From: Phoronis australis
Lineage: Eukaryota; Phoronida; Phoronidae
NCBI GenBank assembly: GCA_002633005.1
Contig: NMRA01000201.1
Span: forward strand, 187,910 to 251,909
DNA: 64,000 nt
Direction of reading: 5' to 3'
Part shown: piece after piece, positions 60,470 through 64,000 of the stretch
Layout: each line of letters begins with the position of its first letter
Position numbering within the stretch: the stretch's first letter is position 1
Position numbers and translations under genes: made by a program
Notes under the pieces: generated by a model
What the model saw: only the letters and a program-made list of their open reading frames with translations
The model's database searches: none
What the model was told of the DNA's origin: nothing

Positions 60470-61779
60470 ACTCAAATTTAGCAAAGTACATGCTCAAAAT
60501 TTTACCAAGTAATAGTTACAAATCATGCTGAATACCATGTAAAATTTTTTACTTATTTTTATCGTGATATTTGACAGAATGTAATTCCACATTTCTGCCA
60601 TGTTGCGTCCCAACTAAAATCAATACATCCGCAACTACCAAACTTTGCTCAAGGCTCGGCTAAAAAAAAAAAACTGACCAATCGCATTGAGTGAAATTGA
60701 AAAAATACTAACAGCAAGGCATGCCATTTGCCAATTTTCAAGATATACATGCAATCCCAAGAATTTACTTTGCAAGCAATTCTCAGAGCCACAGACTGTT
60801 AAGTGCAGCCCTTTGTAACATACTAAACCTTCACATCAATACTTAAAGCATTGACAGTTACCTAAAATTATCATAACAGACATTAAGGAACCATAGATTA
60901 GTTGTGTTGAGAGCACACCATCAAGTAACAACACAACACATGGCCAGGGAAATCTTAATGATTGAGATGTTAAATCAGCCATCGACAGAAATAAAGCCAG
61001 CCAATCAAACTTTCACTCGGTGACACAATCGTCAATCCATAGCAGTGGATCATAGAGAAGTTCCCGTACCTGACCCATTTTTCAATACAGTCCCTGTTGC
61101 TGAACTTGGTGCTCATTGTACTCCACACAGACACGTCTCTTCGCATTAGCTGTTAACACTCCAATCCTCTGACATGACCTTGCAAGCAAACTCTCACTTA
61201 AGAAACAGAATCGATTGGCCTGTTTCACATATACAAGACAGTGTTCAGCACTCGTCAACAGTAATCATACGAAGTACCATTTCCCCGTCATGAAGGAGGA
61301 ATGACCAACGATAACCTGTCATGACTGGTCATTCTAGCTACTCTGATGGTGAATTTTCAAAGAACCAGTTAGAAAACTGCAATTTTTGCAATCCGTATTT
61401 TACCAGTATTTTCTTAATTACTATGGACGTGTACTGGTACTTGAGTAACTGCCACTCCAATAAGCCAGGTCTTGTCATCACTGCGTTGTCCCATAGAGAT
61501 ATCATTTCCAACTGCCCAGTCTGTCTTGAAGGGAAATTTCCATACAATTGCACAGGTTCAAGTGTCACTCACAAGTGGTCTTGCAGCACCCGACCTGAAA
61601 AAACAAGTTTAGTTCTTAAGCTAACCTCTAATTGTCACCCACACGAACTCCGGAGAAATCAATTGTGAAAAAATTCTCATGAAGGAAAGCCCATTGAAAG
61701 ATTACCAGGCAGTGTGGCTCTGTTTTGCTCTATAGCTTACCCTAATCTCTTGACAATTAGATATGATCAAAGCATTTGT

Positions 61780-61785
61780 TTTATT
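61780..61785 (-). terminator. MED19: Candidate proximal poly(A) signal for MED19
   Basis: AATAAA on the - strand about 350 nt past the MED19 stop codon and just beyond the minisatellite. Confidence 0.5.
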
Positions 61786-61806
61786 CAATGGATTAACCAT
61801 TCAGGT

Positions 61807-61967
61807 GTAAGCACCAACCAGTGACAACCTCAGCCAGCTGTAAGCACCAACCAGTGACAACCTCAGCCAGCTGTAAGCACCAACCAGTGACTACCTCAGC
61901 CAGCTGTAAGCACCAACCAGTGACTACCTCAGCCAGCTGTAAGCACCAACCAGTGACTACCTCAGCC
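61807..61967 (-). repeat. 33-bp minisatellite in the MED19 3' UTR
   Basis: Four complete 33-bp units and most of a fifth, starting GTAAGCACCAACCAGTGAC. The first two units have ACAACC where the last three have ACTACC, so the array expanded in two steps. The unit is a multiple of three and stays open on the - strand (VVTGWCLQLAE repeated), but it lies past the MED19 stop. Confidence 0.95.
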
Positions 61968-62132
61968 CTTCCACCCACAGTTGAAAACGAGACAGTGTAA
62001 GCAACTGTGTAACTAAGTGCTATAGTTGTAACAACCATGAAATAGTGACATTTTTTAACAAGAAACATTATCTGTAGACTGGAATACTAACCTGGACTGC
62101 CCATTGCACTTCACATCTTCCTGGTGAATCTT

Positions 62133-62248
62133 TTACTCATTTACATTCACTTTCTTCTTCTTTTTATCCTTCTTCTTTTTCCGCCTCTCATCGTCCGATC
62201 GTTTTGGCTTCTTGTGTTTCTTATCTGCTTCCGATTGAACTTGTTCGG
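62133..62248 (-). CDS. MED19: MED19 terminal coding exon
   Basis: Preceded on the - strand by acceptor GTCTTTAG. The exon's CC completes the Ala codon split across the intron. It encodes the Lys-rich tail and ends with TAA at 62135-62133. Confidence 0.85.
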
Positions 62249-63869
62249 CTAAAGACAATCACACACTAATACAGCATCACATTTCACAACTTATAACTAT
62301 AAATTATAGTAATAGCATATTTCCTTCTTAACATTTTCATAGTGCTTCAGGGCGTGATATCAAATCTTAAAAATTGTCCGTGTGATAACCTTTTGTAGTT
62401 GGCACTACAGGCTCGGGGTCATCACTTTGACATTCATTTTAAAACCAATATACTGCCTCTTTGAAGGAGACAACATTAGTGTAAATGCATACCGTATTGC
62501 CGCACTGAATGTCCGAATTAATGCCTTTTTCGCGGCCCCTCTTTTGCCCAAGTGCTTTGCATATTGGCGCATGTGCCCAAGTTTTGCATATGAACTCAGG
62601 CAACGTCTCCAGCACAAGCCCATATTTTAATTCGCATATAGGCGCACCCGTTCTGACTACCACAGTGCCTCCTAATGGCAATTTTTTATGTTTGCCTCTG
62701 AGTTTTGGAGCTCCTTGGAGTATTTTCAAGAAATTTGGTAAATACTTTTGTATTATTGTTTGCTATGCATTTAGGCCTATATCCGAATTAATGCCTTTTT
62801 GCGGCCTTTTTTCCCCAAGTGATTCACATATTGGCAAATGCATCTGAGTTTCTGATGCAAGTGCAGTCTTGCACAGACACCTAATGGTGCGGCAATATTA
62901 CAGCTAAAGTTACTTAAACTGCACTTGTAAGTGTAGAAATGGTTACTTAGAGCTAACTTGAATATTACATACAGCTAAATTAACTTGGAAATGTAGATAT
63001 ATGTGCTTACAGTTAATTTAAGTCCCGTCCGCACACAGCCTACCCTTGAGCAATTTGCACTTGTGCAACTTACCTCACTTTTAAGTGGAGCGTCCACATA
63101 CACATATATCCAATAACTAGGGTAAGGCGGATGTCGTCACTGAGTGCATGACAATGAACAGCTGATGCGAATACGCAATTGATAATTACTTCCGCCTTGC
63201 CCCACACCGTGATTAGAAGCGGCACAAGTTACCCTAGAACAAGTTACCCCACCTCGTTAATGTGGAGTAAGTTGTCACAAGTGGTTAAGTTGCACTAATT
63301 TAAATATTGTCCATACAGCCTCCAAACCTGGCGAAAACCCGTTCCAGGTGTAACTTGTTCTAGGGTAAGTCTGTGTGTGGACGTCACTCTAGATATTCAG
63401 TGAAATTAGCATAAGTGTGATCCAACCGGACCGAATGATTGTATCCAAGCAAGGCAAAATCCAACATATCCGAAGGGTTGAGTGCAAAAACTAAAACAAC
63501 ACTTTGCGAAAATCCGATTTATGCGAGTTTTTGTGTATTTTCTTACAGATAACTTGTAAATCAGGAGAGCATGTTATAAAGTTGAGTGCAACTCCATGTA
63601 CGCTGATAGACAAGTAAATACGACTTTGAAAAAAGGATAAAACGTACCACCAACAGACCTAATCAGATTGGTTAGTAAACTTATGTATGATTGACAACAC
63701 ACATTTTTGGAGTCTTGAACCATTATGTAAAAATTTATCTATGACTCAATAATTTACCTGAAGGTGGCACCTCCTGCACAGGACTGACTTTAGTGACCTC
63801 CTTACGGTGGCGCTTATGTTTGTGTTTCTTTGTGGCTGGCTGATTCATCAGCCTGTACTGTTCTGGAAG
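62133..63869 (-). CDS. MED19: Mediator subunit 19, last two coding exons (partial gene)
   Basis: MED19 is a metazoan Mediator head-associated subunit that links transcription factors (in vertebrates, the REST/G9a route) to RNA polymerase II in the nucleus. Exons 63869-63758 and 62248-62133 join in frame (112 + 116 nt) to give 75 residues and a TAA. The first starts LPEQYRLMNQPATKKHKHKR, matching the conserved MED19 LPEQYRLM block before the basic tail. The second is almost wholly Lys, Arg, Asp and Glu (KKHKKPKRSDDERRKKKKD), the typical lysine-rich MED19 C-terminus and a likely nuclear localisation signal. The N-terminal two thirds of the usual ~240-residue protein lie beyond the window end. 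The vertebrate Ser-rich end is absent; here the protein stops at VNVNE. Confidence 0.85.
62490..62900. mobile_element. Inverted-repeat element in the MED19 intron (1)
   Basis: GTATTGCCGCAC (62494-62505) and GTGCGGCAATAT (62887-62898) are inverted with one mismatch. Inside, a block starting TCCGAATTAATGCC occurs at 62512 and again at 62782 in the same orientation. The CCGTATT...CGAATTAATGCC start recalls ISL2EU/Harbinger-like MITEs, but that is a guess. Confidence 0.5.
63021..63388. mobile_element. Inverted-repeat element in the MED19 intron (2)
   Basis: The left end AGTCCCGTCCGCACACAGCC and the reverse complement of the right end, AGTGACGTCCACACACAGAC, share most positions over 26 bp and continue into TACCCT. 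The interior repeats CAAGTTACCC and ACTTGTTCTAGGGTAA-like words in both orientations. Noncoding, 368 bp. No target duplication found. Confidence 0.7.
63758..63869 (-). CDS. MED19: MED19 penultimate coding exon
   Basis: On the - strand it follows acceptor TTGTTTGCCAG and ends at donor GTAAATT. It encodes LPEQYRLMNQPATKKHKHKR and EVTKVSPVQEVPPS, with one base carried to the next exon. Confidence 0.87.
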
Positions 63870-64000
63870 CTGGCAAACAAGAAAAAGAAAATTATCTAAA
63901 CTAGAGTACTAAGTACTAGGGATTTCCAAAAGAACCCTGCCCAGAAAATGGCACCATGGAGGCTCTTACAGAAACAAAGATTGAAAAAGAAGCTATGGGG
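63870..64000 (-). other. MED19: MED19 intron, continues beyond the window
   Basis: Noncoding sequence upstream (on the - strand) of the penultimate exon, with a pyrimidine-rich tract leading to the acceptor. Confidence 0.7.

Noticed and set aside
61793-62068. Repeat protein VVTGWCLQLAE on the - strand
   Set aside because: The frame lies downstream of the MED19 stop codon and is explained by the minisatellite.

Overview
The window is eukaryotic, from a marine-invertebrate-type metazoan and probably a deuterostome (amphioxus, hemichordate or echinoderm; I cannot choose between them). The reasons are GT-AG introns of 0.5 to 9 kb, three animal genes, and many decayed hAT-type transposons and microsatellites. 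Nothing prokaryotic is present.

Region 1 (1 to about 29,400, + strand) is the 3' part of a Musashi-family RNA-binding protein gene. Seven coding exons can be read: 7346-7394, 16392-16541, 17050-17148, 17990-18058, 20148-20384, 22390-22562 and 24375-24479. They join without a frame break and encode the second half of RRM2 plus the whole C-terminal tail. The N-terminal exons lie upstream of the window. The three exons after RRM2 are all phase 1-1, and the last junction has two in-frame donors and two in-frame acceptors, so the gene looks built for isoform diversity. A long 3' UTR (about 4.9 kb) probably ends near 29,400.

Region 2 (29,400-59,700) is mostly intergenic and rich in transposons. 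It holds two 2.4-2.6 kb copies of one hAT element with a decayed, spliced transposase, a 1.0 kb relative, a 234-bp deletion derivative, two copies of a second short family, a LINE reverse-transcriptase remnant, tRNA-like repeats and several microsatellites. One intact gene sits in it: an intronless 419-codon, seven-helix membrane protein resembling the PRRT3/PRRT4 family (37058-38317).

Region 3 (about 59,700-64,000, - strand) is the 3' end of the Mediator subunit gene MED19. It has two coding exons (63869-63758 and 62248-62133), a 33-bp minisatellite in the 3' UTR, and an unusual cluster of eight AAGCTT sites further downstream. Two short inverted-repeat elements lie in the last intron.

The three genes have no obvious joint function. 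I did not find a clear new biological system. The points most worth a second look are the Musashi splice architecture, the hAT family with its microhomology deletion and conserved subterminal palindrome, the AAGCTT cluster, and a short GCCATATTG-containing repeat dispersed through the Musashi introns.
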